Below the pieces are notes generated by a model. The model worked only from the letters and a program-made list of their open reading frames with translations, made no database searches and was not told the DNA's origin. DNA of 64,000 nt, from the IMG/VR virus record IMGVR_UViG_3300047994_000617, positions 62,001-126,000 of that record; one strand, given 5' to 3'. A program made the position numbers and the translations under genes. This stretch comes from a virus. Positions 41,001 through 49,900 of the stretch are shown piece by piece. Within the stretch, counting starts at the first letter, position 1, and every line of letters starts with the position of its first letter.

Positions 41001-42299
41001 GCCCGGGAGTTCAACGGCGATGCGGCCGCGGGGATCCCGCCGAAGTACGACGTCCTCATCTCCAACGAGATCGGCGAGGAGGGCGTGGACCTCCAGGATC
41101 GCACCTGCGCGATCCACCAGCTCGACGTGGGCTGGACGCCGAAGAAGAACGACCAGCGCATCGGACGCGGGGTGCGCCAGGGCAACACGCTCAGCAACAT
41201 CCACCTCTACTACTACCTCGCCAACCGCAGCCAGGACGGCGTGCGGCTCGACATGGTGCAGGGGAAGCAGAACTGGATCGACAGCCTGCTCGAGGGGAAC
41301 GCCAGCGTGGTCGCCAACACGGCCGCCCAGTCGACCCTCTCCCGCAAGGACCTCCTGGTGCTCATCTCCCGCGACCCGGAGGCCACCAGGAAAGCCTTCG
41401 AGGCGGCCGAGGCCGAGGCCGAGGAGAAGCGCAAGGTCAAGGTCGCCAAGGTGGCCACGGACACGCTGCGGGCCGCCGCCAGCCGCTTCGAGCGCGCACG
41501 CACCGAGACGGACCAGGCCACCGCCACGGAGCTCCTCTCCGCCGCCCGGCAGAAGCTCGCGGGCCTCGCCAAGGTCCCGCCGGACGTCTGGCCCTGGGCA
41601 GGCTGGGCGCAGGCTGCGGAGCAGGCCCCGATGCTGGTCCCGAAGGAGCCGGGCGCCCCCGTCTACGAGGGCCTCCAGGTCGCCATGCCCAAGATGCTCG
41701 ACCGGAGCGTGATCGAGTGCTCCGAGTTCGGGCGAATCGACGGCTCCGACATCGGCAGCCGCTTCGCCGGCGCCGCGCACTGGGAGAAGGTCTCGGCCGA
41801 AAAGGTCTCCCACCTCCATCTTGAGCCCCCGATGCGGATCGCCGAGGGCAGCGGCACGCCCTGGCCGGCGGACGACCAGGCCGGCATCGACAAGGCCATG
41901 CAGGACCGATGGCTCGACCGGCTCCGCCACGGCGCCGGCGCGGCCGACGCCTGGCGTGCCCTCGGCTGGGTGTACGGGCCCTCCCGCTGGGTCGAGGCGC
42001 AGTGGTCGCGATGGGGACGCGACGTCGTGGCCGCGCTGGCGAGCACCGGCGGCTGGGCCCAGAACCTCCAGATCCCGGCGCTGCGGAGAGGGCTGCTCGT
42101 CCAGGGCCTCACGCCGCCGTTCAGCGACGTGCTCCCGCCGACCGATGCCGGGTACGAGGAGTTCCTGCGGATCGCGCCGATGGCGGGGCTCAAGTTCACG
42201 GAGCTGGAGAACATCGCCGTGTTCTGGTGGAACCGCGGGATCCCCCGGACCCTGCTCTCGGCGGGCCGCGACGCACAGCCACAGTCGAGGGCCGCATGA
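32016..42299 (+). CDS. Giant N6-adenine methylase-like / SNF2-type helicase (DarB-like), 3427 aa
   Basis: The N-terminal 100 residues hold three tags (RTGGFASLG, RTSGFASLAGR twice) in Pro/Ala linker. KOW/SH3-like modules appear at about 123-160, 234-270 and 386-425. Ala/Pro linkers and helical regions follow. A DNA methylase domain at about 1700-2020 has SNPPYGERGP (about 1892). A helicase of the SNF2/DEAD superfamily follows with GVGKTY (about 2475), FDEAHNG (about 2711), ATATPASNSP, and a C-terminal lobe with GEEGVDLQ (about 3019) and QRIGRGVRQGN (about 3046). Methylase-helicase fusions of this kind are known from phage P1 DarB and many plasmids, where they protect incoming DNA from restriction. 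All key motifs are intact. The length is far above the usual 1700-2300 aa. Confidence 0.85.
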   Translation: MGGESGNGQPRGAGGAPAPAAPTRTGGFASLGLAPRPPVPAPAPAPSPAPPPPTRTSGFASLAGRAPPAAPGVRVASPAPATPQARTSGFASLAGRAPAPRPPPPAHPPAHPLVPPITGTPIVRYVGALHPHLTGLEGRVITSASGKATVQWRRPGGGVRLGDRQDPASYAFAELVVLPEGYSEGFKNAAERERATAPAPSVRPPSARPASSRGPSSREARDPFAEENPREAIVRYMGAEPYLRQLEGRVAQRIGHEILVLWRQRGGARYALRAGEPRYVPFKALRVLHGYSPDFRRPGETWPDSQSARGDIPYLTALFAALGDERLAEDAYTAFLGARQWGWLDNKIKIRRVKLALDNSIGEGERSDRALQALAGVDAEGMKWKVGARVTLGARGAYRGRSGTVIAISPFPRYDSREVEIDPEPGDPGKIVEEVRVEDLVNGPLAPATGRAQSAVGGVAAVAPPAAAPEPPVVPPPSLHEEPAPVAAAPTPVVGSIQALRALPVGTRLRQVKNVLGTVERGGGRRIEAQKPKGIVLRVDAPGTKHHGATSDITFSNLGSVEPRPHGFALLDRSKRFLAEYVVEEIPHGAASPAPADDLRARIVAFLQGNPESQMAVIARAVGGPDKPGQDAVFAELRAMRGEDVICHEPKDGRGKVCSLKAAPAATAPAAPPTPTMPGQPRAHHVAIYGGKEVVVDYVPDPRREFSVAAMRVNDNLPTGKTGLVVTPKGQYFLITEGKRTSQLIAPGDVPTALAKHLPGTTMLPAKAAEARADQETPGAAAVSTPQRAAEVLRANLAPRFAGHYLDITAERGVGITVAKTAPHERLGIPSSSLPYSMSIAPSQYATNVQWRDLTVKFTGGDDQKEALEAAGLTVIRRSSDMTPEAAVAKVLAWPGWETLVGIYSAGNQAPEPAHTAPAAPFNPLVVVHVGDTPKHPKWAAIREALRDPGPENRALAATLIEEVNKDRQAAIRRQMARAAMEHNRARLEVAGLTVGEPLARVMAKWIGEGVPTPQDLDAWIAEAGPWTPEPPLPKPAAPAWDPARKEKNLRPGMRLVLERGVHENKRTFLSMEPHVPRAAAPQKKRKKGDAPPPPSQHAARWNFVFRIDDIGPKYGALERIDDVTVVWGPRGFKLVNAAEVYVFGVDATEAAPPSVGTLRATLTEEHRKARVASEVYHKDQAGDWLHHVRSILRTAEAGRAEDKALRDVEDALALQQAPSPRTLDPLRLGRLIEAMEDAQDYEGLRETLIEARELGAHGAPSGQAALFVEASAIGDELGRLNRIKFDPLREKVRKAVALARAHVDRKGPAYAQARDALKAAIAAYRARRPAQAPALPPAEQHAAALVEHQAEALSRKFEEKPPCATEEGVLAATAGEYRTVEEVSGLLGGCDPDLVQKVLTKLADEFKLRKTFTKDKPTRWGHDVPPHREDWAVYRRGADIYGDTSFLTASGQLPGFSVKHLGMGEFVLNTPRGEVEFDRMRGVDFPGQTGRSHLLYATQNPEALALLLKEMRVDERLAEEAAQQPAATAAQQPATLTAQQPATPAAQQPAAGAPASEQAGRPGSAREAAAAPHRLTMAEKAADLWAAFTPSERAAVAAGGIFPAKPMEQAAREGYAGRELTVALMDHAKQQKSAERQAPHGKPEGRPDRVRAALQETSQRVEAARKPTTEAVSSAAGEARAIQAAEDAGTVSPAAMAGVKLSSPPNPDDEAVSDIYAPVEHRTAAARRDANIKAMWLASDLEARPRPLTNDDRLVLAAYSDWGGLGIEKAARKFPPGFPVPEKRQLIHAYFTPPFVCSEIARVTRPLIAGLDGKEEGRIHALEPSLGIGRFPLAFSGPGFEALSWHGVEYSKLSFKMVRALRPDMDLYQGPFESWVTEKGPEFQGRLRLVVSNPPYGERGPAYTKDPDRSYREIRADNYFLRRGLDLLGAGGLGIYIIPSGFLTGKTADARKIREQVLRRHHLSAAFRLPNEVFSLANVVTDILFFRARGGILEKVDEADQFILDGKYYEAFTDHILGTVVPNPPPEPGQEGKRQWHTSAEGYTVVGEFKGLPPELEERPMCAACVHMTPAPAAAKPRKADKPLGPPPTAAEAMVENDERMAAAVGLGRRVEKFLATVANPDVEPVGWEELHDDLTQWGAKHGPPAADKPVLALAKAERGPLGQGAPGGAGWLLKAFLGKSATLIEPLAEKPSWMPRYTGNPHDPLQVGEYLFRNKKALTIGELPGKDAAPLFAAGWCEDSTAPAWVERLDFRGNLYPPDDYMFGELWPRLDRARARAALGDTQAAAQATRLLEAIQPATFDEIEVSPQDGFVPLDVLGEWLDTINHGHDALTLVRADGIVHMAGVPYDEHLPGISGLSDVALMCLGWINHDYVVFKPSAKDDDAQQIDADRLMYAREWTEKFRAWLDARPKPQRAVENAYQRARQGYRQHAYGSAPLRLARWNPAVVLNPHQIAGARRVNANRAGGLGFQVGVGKTYTILAALALARQEGRARRPVICAPQKIAFQWMANIKKALPDFRVVVIGINKTKKKTGEDSSDTDSPEERSRKWARFMGGEFDVAVVTYDSLPRTLMDEESTLKFVEGVTAIEREVALRARNAKKSVKGELKRYAEEKGVIDRRIKKLEATIENLTDATWPSARPKLAKARQDLAVAQAKLEVLDKKHLGSLTERQDAILEETVGRFIAEMTELPGTWKPDPDIIWNKIGVDWIAFDEAHNGKNLHMPADREGGSVPKYMGNAGDGSKRAWHWFFRCCDVQSRGGEVVLATATPASNSPLEFYNLVKLMDKDAWTRIGIYDPEAFIDRFCILQIEEVMNAEMEVEQRLACVGFKNADELRSVIYRLWEFKTAKQAGLKLPAVTQERVFVDMDAAQEQKYVDYVKAIEDELSKPKIPGQKSGKILGLLARMAMVSMHSQLDEGFKWKTAGAVDNPHSPKFDALANNILKMPHCGHIVFADYIAAHAWIRDVLVEAGIPADRIGILNAVVAPKAADRLRIAREFNGDAAAGIPPKYDVLISNEIGEEGVDLQDRTCAIHQLDVGWTPKKNDQRIGRGVRQGNTLSNIHLYYYLANRSQDGVRLDMVQGKQNWIDSLLEGNASVVANTAAQSTLSRKDLLVLISRDPEATRKAFEAAEAEAEEKRKVKVAKVATDTLRAAASRFERARTETDQATATELLSAARQKLAGLAKVPPDVWPWAGWAQAAEQAPMLVPKEPGAPVYEGLQVAMPKMLDRSVIECSEFGRIDGSDIGSRFAGAAHWEKVSAEKVSHLHLEPPMRIAEGSGTPWPADDQAGIDKAMQDRWLDRLRHGAGAADAWRALGWVYGPSRWVEAQWSRWGRDVVAALASTGGWAQNLQIPALRRGLLVQGLTPPFSDVLPPTDAGYEEFLRIAPMAGLKFTELENIAVFWWNRGIPRTLLSAGRDAQPQSRAA

Positions 42300-43222
42300 C
42301 GAAGCGCGCACTGCCGTTGACCGCGAGCGTCGTGATCCAGCGGGTGAAGCAGGGGGGCGACCTCCGCGGCCACCGCATCCTGGAGTTCGAGAGGTACTAT
42401 GTGCGCGCCGTACCCGGCGGCCGGTGGGAAGCCTGTCGCTACGCGGCGATCGAGACCCCCCTGCGGCTCACCACAGGGGAGGCGGCCATCGTCCAAAACC
42501 TCGGCCAGCCCGGGAAGACGCCGCAGGACGCGGCGCGCCGCATGTGGAAGTTCGCCACGGAGCGCGCAGCGGCCGAAGGCGTGTGGCTGGTGGATGACGA
42601 CCTCCCCGAGGCGCTGCGGGCCGGCGTCAACCTGATGCCGCTGGAGAAGGCCTTCGCCATCCACGACGCGATCGCGATGAGCCGGTCGGCGGGGATCGAC
42701 GCGGGGACCTTCATGGAGCGGCACGCAACGCGCGAGCGCGCAGCGAGCGAGCCGGACATCTGGCGCATCTTCCGGGGCCGCGTGTGCGTCGGCGACTTCG
42801 GCGGCGGCAACGAAGACGAGGCGGTCGACGTGGCCGTGCGCGCGGGTGCGACGAAGCGGGGCGAGCGGGGGCTCAGGGTGGTTCGGCGCGACCTGGCTCG
42901 GCTCTTCGCCGCGGCCGAGGCGCACGGCGAACAGTCGGAGCCCGAACACGAGATCGGCGACCTCCAGGGCTACGTGCAGAGCGCGTGGGACGTCCTCACA
43001 TCAAGCCAACGGCGCGAGGTGTACGGCGCTCACGGCCCGGAGACGTCCGACCTCGCGTCCTTCGGGACACTGATGTCGCACGCATCCGGCTCTCGGCACG
43101 AGGCGGCGACGCTGCGCGCCATCCTGATCACCTGTTGGGCCCTCCTGCCGCGTGCGCAGCGCCGGGCCGTCTATGAGAGGCACGCCGCTGACGTCGCCGA
43201 GTGGCTTCCGGAGGGCGCATGA
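42296..43222 (+). CDS. Unknown protein with FGG-type 40-aa module
   Basis: 308 aa coupled to the giant methylase by ATGA. Residues about 1-130 are an unrecognised alpha/beta domain. Residues about 155-198 carry a short module (IWRIFRGRVCVGDFGGG, then AVDVAVRAGATKRGERGLRV). The module recurs at the end of the next protein and at the start of the 165-aa protein at 61830. The C-terminal part is helical (VLTSSQRREVYGAHG, CWALLPRAQRRAVYERHAAD). The recurring module may be a small interaction domain shared by proteins of this block. Confidence 0.6.
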   Translation: MTKRALPLTASVVIQRVKQGGDLRGHRILEFERYYVRAVPGGRWEACRYAAIETPLRLTTGEAAIVQNLGQPGKTPQDAARRMWKFATERAAAEGVWLVDDDLPEALRAGVNLMPLEKAFAIHDAIAMSRSAGIDAGTFMERHATRERAASEPDIWRIFRGRVCVGDFGGGNEDEAVDVAVRAGATKRGERGLRVVRRDLARLFAAAEAHGEQSEPEHEIGDLQGYVQSAWDVLTSSQRREVYGAHGPETSDLASFGTLMSHASGSRHEAATLRAILITCWALLPRAQRRAVYERHAADVAEWLPEGA

Positions 43223-43953
43223 AGGGCCCCCGGTTCGCGATCCACACCCGCGACGGTGAGGCCGTCTCGGTCGTCACGGCCCGGAACGAGACGGCGGCTT
43301 GGAATAAGCTCGCCCACCAACAAGGCCTCGGCGACGCCAGGCGCGCCGACGCCATGGCACCAGGCTGGCGGGACCGCTTTGTCGTGACGGACACGCGGGA
43401 CCTACACACATGGAGGATCGTCACGACGAAGGGCGCGCAGAACATGGGGGCGTTCCTGGCGCGCACGGCGGCGAGCGCGCTGGACGTGCTGGCCCACAAG
43501 CAGCGCTTCCGGAGCGCCAAGCATGCGGAGGCCCACGAGGCCGGCTGGGCCAAGCGCTACCGGGTTGCGCTTGAGACCGTAGCCGGTGGCCAGGGGGCCG
43601 CGAACGACAGTCGCGTATCGGCAGCAGACTCCGACGTCGAGGACTTCGCCGTGTTCAAGGATGTCGCGACGGGCTGGGGTCCTCCCAAATGGGAGCGCGT
43701 CGGCACGGTGTCAGCCGCCACCCCCGACGATGCCGCGATCGCTGCCAGGTCCCGCTGGTCGGCGGAGGATTCGCTGATGCTTCGGCCGCTCGGGAAGCCT
43801 CAATACGGCACCTTCCGCATCTTCCGGGGTCGCGCGGACCTCGGAGTTTTCGGAGGACGCGACGAGGCCGGGGCGCTCGACGTCGCAGTGCGGGCGGGGA
43901 CGATCAAGCGGGGCGAGCGCGGGCTCCGGGTGGTGCAGGAGCGGACCAGATGA
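43219..43953 (+). CDS. Unknown protein with repeated small domains and FGG-type module
   Basis: 244 aa, coupled by ATGA at both ends. Residues about 1-55 and 60-115 look like two copies of one small alpha/beta unit (AAWNKLAHQQGLGDARRADA / ALDVLAHKQRFRSAKHAEA, each followed by GW and a basic pair). The C-terminus carries the FGG module (FRIFRGRADLGVFGGRD, ALDVAVRAGTIKRGERGL). No enzyme motif is present. Modular repeats suggest a scaffold or binding protein acting with its neighbours. Confidence 0.6.
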   Translation: MKGPRFAIHTRDGEAVSVVTARNETAAWNKLAHQQGLGDARRADAMAPGWRDRFVVTDTRDLHTWRIVTTKGAQNMGAFLARTAASALDVLAHKQRFRSAKHAEAHEAGWAKRYRVALETVAGGQGAANDSRVSAADSDVEDFAVFKDVATGWGPPKWERVGTVSAATPDDAAIAARSRWSAEDSLMLRPLGKPQYGTFRIFRGRADLGVFGGRDEAGALDVAVRAGTIKRGERGLRVVQERTR

Positions 43954-46900
43954 CGAGCGCCAGACAGATCCGAGGCTCCGCCTTCATGGCCTCCCTCCCC
44001 CCGGGAGGGGATCCCACCTCCATCCGGGAGCGGGAGGCCCTCGTCCTCGATGCCGTCCGCCGGGGGATCGCCCAACCCATCACCTGGGCGCCGGTGAAGA
44101 CCCAGATCCCCGGCCATACGGGGGTCGTCTACGTCGCCACCGACACCCTCCGCTTCGGGGTGCCCGGGCCCACGAGCACGAGTCTCGTCGCGCCAGCGGA
44201 CCGCCGCGAATGGGCAGGCGAGCCCGGTGACTGGAACTGGGTACGGATCGCCGTCACCGCCGACACGGCCCAGAAGATCGCCGACCAACTCGGCGTGCTC
44301 CTGCCCACGGACAAGATCCTCGACTTGGCGCACGCCCAGGCGGACGTCCACCTCACCCCCCACGTCCAGATGAACGTCACCGCCACCACGGAGGGGATGC
44401 TTCAGCACCACGTTGCCATCGAGGCCGAGCGGGCCGGACGCGAGGGGTTGATCTCGACGATCGGCAAGGACTGGATCCTCGGCAACGAACTCTGCCCGCC
44501 GCCCTGGGGCGGGCCTCCGGCGCACCCGCTGGGTTACGACGGGGCGATCAACTACGGCTGGCACACCGACCAGGCCCCGACCCGGAACGGCCCCTACGTG
44601 GCCCAGCCGGGCATCGTGGTGTGGCAGAGCCGGGGCCTCCGGCACAACCGCGGGCACGTCGACTACAGCCAGTGGGTCCCGCGGTTCGTGGCGCCGTGGA
44701 TGGAGGTCGACGGCCAGCGGGTGAGTACCGCGGACGTGATGCAGTCCAAGGAGCTGGCGGGCCTCGTGAGCTACGAGGGGCCGCTGCGGTCGGTCCGGCT
44801 GCCGGACGCCCCCTCCCGCAAGCTCCAGAACCGGACAGCGCGCCCGGGAGCGGGGGAGCGGCCGGCGCCCGAGGCGGCGGACCCCTTCGACGCCCTGGAA
44901 GCGGGCGCCCCAAGCCCCACGCCCGACACGTTCTACAGGAGCGCCAACGGCGACGTATGGATCGGCACGATCGAAGACGGCATGTTCCGCTGGAACGCGG
45001 CCGCGGTCTTCAAGCCGCCGCGCGAGAAGACGCTGCCGGGGCATGCTTACCGCATCGGGCCGCTCCGCGACTGCGGCGAGGGCGAATGCACTTTCGATCT
45101 GCTCGAGGACCTGGAGCTGGTGCCCGTCCACGGAACCGACATCGACACCAGCGGGGCGTCCCAGGAAGCCCCTTCGCCACCAACCGGCTCTGGTCTCTGT
45201 GACCCCTTCGCCGATTACCGCGCCGAGCACCCCGAAAGCGGCGTCAACGCCTTCGGTCTCGCCTTGTTCGCCAGGATCCGGAGGGCGCCCGGCAATCTCG
45301 CGTTCTCGCCGGCCTCGATCTGGACGGCCCTCGCGATGCCCTTTGCCGGCGCGCGCGGTGAGACCGCGGAGCAGATGGCGCGGACGCTCGACGACCATCG
45401 GACGAGCCGCGAGATCGTGCCCGCCGCCGGCGTGGTCGTCTCCCGCATCAACGAGCCCCGCCCCGGCACGACAATCCGCCTCGCCAGCCGCCTCTTCGGC
45501 GCCCAGGGCTACCCCTTCCAGCCCGCCTACCTGAGGCTCACCCGGGAGACCTTCGGGGCCCCGCTCGAGCCCGTCGACTTCGGAGCCGCCGAAGCGGCCC
45601 GCGCGCGCATCAACGGGTGGGTCGCCGAGCAGACCGAGGACCGGATCAAGGACCTCCTGCCCGAAGGCAGCGTCGACAGCCTCACGCGCCTCGTGCTCGT
45701 CAACGCGATCTACTTCCTCGGCAAGTGGGCGGCGCCCTTCGAGGCCACCGGGACCCGCCCCGCGCCCTTCCACGCCAGCCCCACGGACGTCCGCCAGGTG
45801 CCGACGATGGCGCAGACCCTCCACTGCCGCTTCGCCGACGTCGCCGGCGTGAAGCTGGCGGAGCTGCCCTACCGCAACAACGACCTCGCCATGCTCCTCG
45901 TCCTCCCCGCGGAGGTGGACGGCCTCGCCGCCCTCGAGGCCCGGCTCTCCCCAGCGGTCCTCGCCGACTGGGTAGGCGCGCTCTCCGAGGCCCGCGTCCG
46001 CGTCCGGCTGCCGAAGTTCGAGATCGCCCCCGAGGGCTTCTCCCTCGGCGCCGCGCTCAAGGCCCTGGGGATGCCGCTCGCGTTCGACCCGGCCCGGGCC
46101 GACTTCACAGGCATCGCCGAACCCACGAGCTCCACCGAGCGGCTCTTCCTGTCCGACGTCTTCCACAAGGCGTTCGTCAAGGTGGACGAGGAGGGGACAG
46201 AGGCCGCGGCGGCGACGGCGATCGTGGCGAAGGCGGTGTCGATGGATCCGCGGCCCGAGGCGGACTTCAACGCCGACCACCCCTTCCTGTTCTTCCTGAG
46301 GGACACGAATACGGGGATGGTGCTCTTCATGGGCCGCGTCAGCGACCCGGCCGCCAGCGCCCCCGGCACGCGCGATGCCGGCGAGCCGCTTTTGCTGGGT
46401 CCCACCGATCCCTCTTTCGACTTGGCGGAGACCGGCGCGCCCGAGGCCGGGTCCAAGGTGATCGACCTCGGCGACCACATCCTCCGGTTCGTCAATTCGT
46501 TCCGCGATGCGAAGTTCCTGGGGATCACTTTCCCCGGCCAGTGCGGCGGGATGGCCTCCACCGTCCTCGACTACTTCTTCGCCGACCGCCCAGCGCCGAC
46601 CGGCAGGACGACGCCTCCCGTGAGCGATCCGCTCGGCGCCTACATCCAGGGCCGCCAGCAAGACTCTCTCCTCTTCGGCGGGAACATCGCGCACTTCGCC
46701 AAGATGCTCGTCAACCCCGACGACGCGGACATCGCGCGGCAGTCGGCAGCCTCTTTCGCCGAGGTCCGGCGCGCCATCGACGCGGGGAAGCCCGTGCTCC
46801 TCGGGCTCATCCCCCATCCGTGGTCGCTCGACCCAAGGAAAGTCACGCGCGCACACCAGGTCGTGGCGCACGGGTACATGGTCGGCGACGACGGGGGCCG

Positions 46901-49900
46901 CTCGGTACTCATCTGGGACCCGAACCGGCCGCTCGTGAGCGGCAACTACCTCTACCAGGCCGCAGGCACGCTGCACTGGATCGAGCCCGCGACGCCCACG
47001 CTCCGCTCGGTGGAGTGGCGGGGGTTCTTCGTCGAAGCGGGCTACGTGCCCAGGGATCCACCGAAAGTCGAGGAGATGATGGCCACGAACGATGCCGGTG
47101 CGCCCGCGGACCCCTTCACGGCGCTCGACGCGGCCGACCCACTCGACGTGCTCCAGGAGAAGGTGCTCGACCCGCTCCACGAGGCCGCGAAGGGGACGTG
47201 GTTGGAGAACGTGCGGACGGCCCAACGCGACTACCTGAAGAGCACCTGGGTCGCCGACACGAAGCTCGGCGACTTCCTCCGCCTCAACGATCCGCCTCCG
47301 CCGGCGCCCCCGGCGATCCCCGCCGAGGGCGCGACGTTCGAGCTCTACCCGAAGCCCCTGAAGCTCAGCCCCGAGGCCGGCGATCCCGCAGCGGAGCCCG
47401 AGCCGAGCCGCACCGACGTGCTCCTCGAGGTCCTCCGGATGCGCCGAGAGCGGCACGTCGCGCCCTTCTCCAGTTGCAACATCACCGGCGCCGAGTGGAG
47501 CGAGGCGGAGGCCCGGGCGCGCGCCGCAGCGGCGAGGGCGCGGAGCAACCTCGACGCTGGCAACCTCGACCTCGACGCCGGCGACGCCCAGGGGGACCAG
47601 GCGCTCGCCGCGGCGGGCAAGGGGGCGGGGATCGGCGCGGCGGTGGGGACGGTGCTCGAAGCCGTGCCGGTCGTCGGCCCTCTGCTCCACGTCGTCGCAG
47701 TCGTCGTCGGGGCCATCGCCGGGGCCATCGCGGGCGCCACGATGGACACCTTCCATCTGGAGACGCCGGTCGTCGCCGCCGGCCTCGTGGTCGCGATGCA
47801 CGTCCTGCCGAACCTGCTTTTCAGCGGGATCGACACGGTGACCGTCGACAACGGCACCAACAAGCATCCGCCCGAGGAGCACGCGGCGCGCCTGGCCCGA
47901 TACCTCCTGCTCTGCATGGGCGCCGTCCCGAACTCCTGGAAGCTCTACAACCCGAACGACTTCCACAGCCACGACAACCCGTACATGGAAGCGGTCGATC
48001 CCCGCTTCCCCCTCACCGATCCCCGCTACGACGCGCGGATCAAGGCGGCCGTGTCCCGGGGCATCCTCCTGCCGCCGGACGTGTCGACGCCAGCCCAGGC
48101 GCAGGCGCTGCTCCTCGCGTTCCGCGCGATCCTGGCACCCTCCAAGCTCCTCCAGTGGAGCCAGGTGCAGGCCCACCTCCCCCAGCTCCGCCGCAACATC
48201 CAGCACCTCCGCGCCCTCGCCGGCGAGACGGGCGACGACCCGGAGCTCCGCATCGCGCTCGGGGGCGACGTCCAGCCGCACTTCTTCTACCCGCACGGGA
48301 CCCACGTGGCTCCGCGGCACGTCCAGGCGCCTCGGCCCGCGCCGGCGGCACCGCGCCCGATCCTTCGTCTTCCGGCCCCCCGGCGCCCCCTCGCGCCGGC
48401 GCCGCCCGATCCCTTCAGGGATCTCCGACCCCAGCCAGAGACCAGGAGCCCCACGATGACCACGGACGCACCGGAGGACCCCTTCCAGACGCTCACCGAC
48501 GCGGGCGCACCCGCGGATGCCGGTGAAGCAGGCGCTCCTCCCGAACCGTGGAGACTAAAGGACCCGACGTGGCGTCCCGTCGTGGTGCGCGAGGCGACCG
48601 CGGCGGACCTGCACCAACAGGGCTGGCTCCCCGCGTATTCAAAGGGCGCCAAGGTCTTCGCCGTGCCTCCTGGGGTGGGCGGCGGATGGGTCGACCTGGG
48701 GGGTCGAACCGCGGTCGGGTACTATTTCTCGCCGCAAGAACCGTGGCGCGGCGCCTCCGTGGGGGACAGCCCGCCCGGTGAGATCCTCCCGGCGATCACC
48801 AACGGATCGGTCTCCGGGTACCCCGTCGACTCGCGCGACTGGAGTCAGGGGATCCTCGGAGAAGCCGGCACCTGGACCTACTTCCGGTTCAAGGAAAACC
48901 GCCGCATTCCTCTCGCCTCCGGGATCCGAGACGTGGCGCGCGCCGACGCGACGACGCGCGAGAACTACGGCAGCTTCACCGAGCCGATCACGATCTACCG
49001 CGTGCCAGCCGACGGCACCGGGGAGTGGGTCGTGGTCTTCACGAACCGGAACTGGAAGTACGACCGCTACCGCTACGACCGCGACGCGTGGATGCACTTC
49101 GACAGGACGCTCGCCAGCGGCGTGCCCGAGGGCGAGGCGGAGGCGCGCGACCGCCAGATCCAGGGCGACGAGCGCCGAATGGGGGAGCCCAACGTCGTCG
49201 TCCTGCGCACGCCGAGCGACGACTGGATGGAGCACCGCTTCGTGTGGGACACGAAGCAGGGCGGCGTGCCGGAGCCGGGGAGCGGCGCGTACGGCATGGC
49301 GCCGGGCGCGCCGAAGCGGAGCGAGACCGCAGGCGCCGAGGGCGGGGGCGAGCCTAGCTCCTTCGCCGGCGGCTCTCTGGTGTCGATCTGGCACCCCACC
49401 GATCAGCGCTGGCAGGACGTCGCCCGCACCCAGCCCGGCCCGCGGGGCGCAGACCTCGCCACCGACGTCGGCACCCTCTGCGCCAAGGCGCTCTCCGTCC
49501 GGTTCCCGGGCCCCCTCTTCGTCCAGGTGATCCGCCGCACGCCGGGCTCCCGGGGCGTCACCCTGCTCGTCGCGCGCGACGGGCAGGCCACGGCGCAGGA
49601 GTTCCCCGCCGGGGGCGTGGAGCCCTCCTGGCCGGGCTGGACGCGGGCCTCCGGCGTGGCGCCCACCCGTCCACGCCCCGGCCGCTACGACGGCGACGGG
49701 GACACGTTCGCCTCGAGCTCGACCGTCTCGATGTGGATCGCCCGAGGTGGCACCTGGGAGGACCTCGCCGAGGCGCTCCCGCACCGAGACGTCGACATCG
49801 GCAGCCTCCTCGCCAAGCACGTCGTCCATTCGACCGCGCAGAAGTCGACCCGCACCGCCCGCGCCCGCTGCGTGCGGCGAGGCGCCGATGGGGCGCCGAT

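Noticed and set aside
34617-42311. 2564-codon minus-strand frame opposite the methylase-helicase, and similar long frames opposite the 3198-aa gene
   Set aside because: These are antisense shadows of GC-rich genes. Their translations have no recognisable motif, whereas the plus-strand frames contain intact enzyme motifs.
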